Assembly (NCBI GenBank): GCA_964391765.1
Contig: CAYMNG010000147.1
Coordinates: forward strand, 1-5,146
DNA: 5,146 nucleotides
Reading direction: 5' to 3'
Source of the DNA: UBA10649 sp964391765
GTDB lineage: Bacteria; Actinomycetota; Actinomycetes; S36-B12
Position numbers and translations under genes: made by a program. The notes under the pieces are model-generated. The model saw only the letters and a program-made list of their open reading frames with translations, was not told the DNA's origin and did not search any database. This document shows positions 4,955-5,146 of this stretch, one piece after another. Positions within the stretch are counted from its first letter, which is position 1. The number at the start of each line of letters is the position of its first letter.

Positions 4955-5146
4955 AGCCCGACGCCCGGCGCAGCACGCGATAGCGCGCGATCGACGCGAC
5001 GGTCGCCGGGTCGAAATCGGAGTCCGACCCGTCCACCAGGTCGGCGAGGATGTCCATGGCGACGTGCTTGCCGAGTTCGACGCCCCACTGGTCGAAGGAG
5101 TCGATCCCCCAGATGACGCCCTGCACGAAGACGCTGTGCTCGTACA
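4953..5146 (-). CDS. pgi: Glucose-6-phosphate isomerase, C-terminal fragment (5' part outside the window)
   Basis: The enzyme interconverts glucose-6-phosphate and fructose-6-phosphate in glycolysis and gluconeogenesis. Only the last 63 residues are in the window, entering from the right edge and ending at TGA (4953-4955). The segment YEHSVFVQGVIWGIDSFDQW followed by GVELGK is the second PGI signature. Its final Lys is the conserved active-site lysine, and the Gln in DQWGVELGK is also conserved. The more usual INSFDQWG appears here as IDSFDQWG. The tail ends IARYRVLRRASG, as usual for bacterial PGI. The gene converges on ctaA with a 19-bp gap. In many actinomycetes central-carbon genes (tkt, tal, zwf, pgi) lie near ctaA/ctaB, so the neighbourhood fits. 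Confidence 0.95.
   Translation of the reverse strand, partial: YEHSVFVQGVIWGIDSFDQWGVELGKHVAMDILADLVDGSDSDFDPATVASIARYRVLRRASG

Noticed and set aside
4120..4983. Alternative plus-strand frame over ctaA extending past its stop
   Set aside because: Arg-rich out-of-frame shadow of ctaA that would also run into the convergent pgi gene.
1..5146. CRISPR arrays, insertion sequences, attachment sites or phage genes
   Set aside because: No direct-repeat arrays, transposase or integrase motifs or tRNA-associated duplications were seen; the only mobile element is the intein.

Overview
The window is very GC-rich, with dense coding and G/C-biased third codon positions. Its gene content and order (sufB-sufR divergent from an ABC exporter pair and a CtaA-type heme A synthase) are typical of an actinomycete. 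The related arrangement in mycobacteria is sufR/sufB next to the Rv1458c-Rv1456c-like genes. A member of Pseudonocardiales or a nearby order is my guess; the sequence alone does not fix the genus.

Layout. Positions 1-2097 (minus strand) hold the head of a suf operon: sufR (1393-2097), then sufB (1-1396, running off the left edge), joined by a 4-bp ATGA overlap. sufB carries an in-frame 297-residue intein (116-1006) between SufB residues 130 and 131. Positions 2098-2177 are an 80-bp divergent control region with a perfect CAAC-N6-GTTG SufR-type operator at the sufR start. On the other side is a TANNNT -10 element placed for leaderless transcription of the ABC operon. Positions 2178-3874 (plus) encode an ABC-2 type exporter, with ATPase and permease overlapping by GTGA. 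Positions 3941-4933 (plus) encode the heme A synthase ctaA, with its own apparent leaderless promoter. The right edge (4953-5146, minus) is the C-terminal end of glucose-6-phosphate isomerase (pgi), convergent with ctaA across a 19-bp gap spanned by a hairpin.

How the genes work together. SufR is a Fe-S-binding repressor of the SUF iron-sulfur assembly operon, and its presumed autoregulatory site overlaps its own promoter and start codon. SufB, the scaffold subunit, becomes functional only after the intein is spliced out, so it appears to have both transcriptional and post-translational control points. The divergent exporter and ctaA belong to a conserved actinobacterial neighbourhood linked to respiratory cofactor biogenesis. 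The exporter's substrate cannot be read from the sequence.

The most notable points are the intein's position and its decayed homing-endonuclease domain, the SufR operator merged with a leaderless start, and an Asn where CtaA/COX15 proteins usually have the first heme-ligand His. I found no clearly undescribed multi-gene system.
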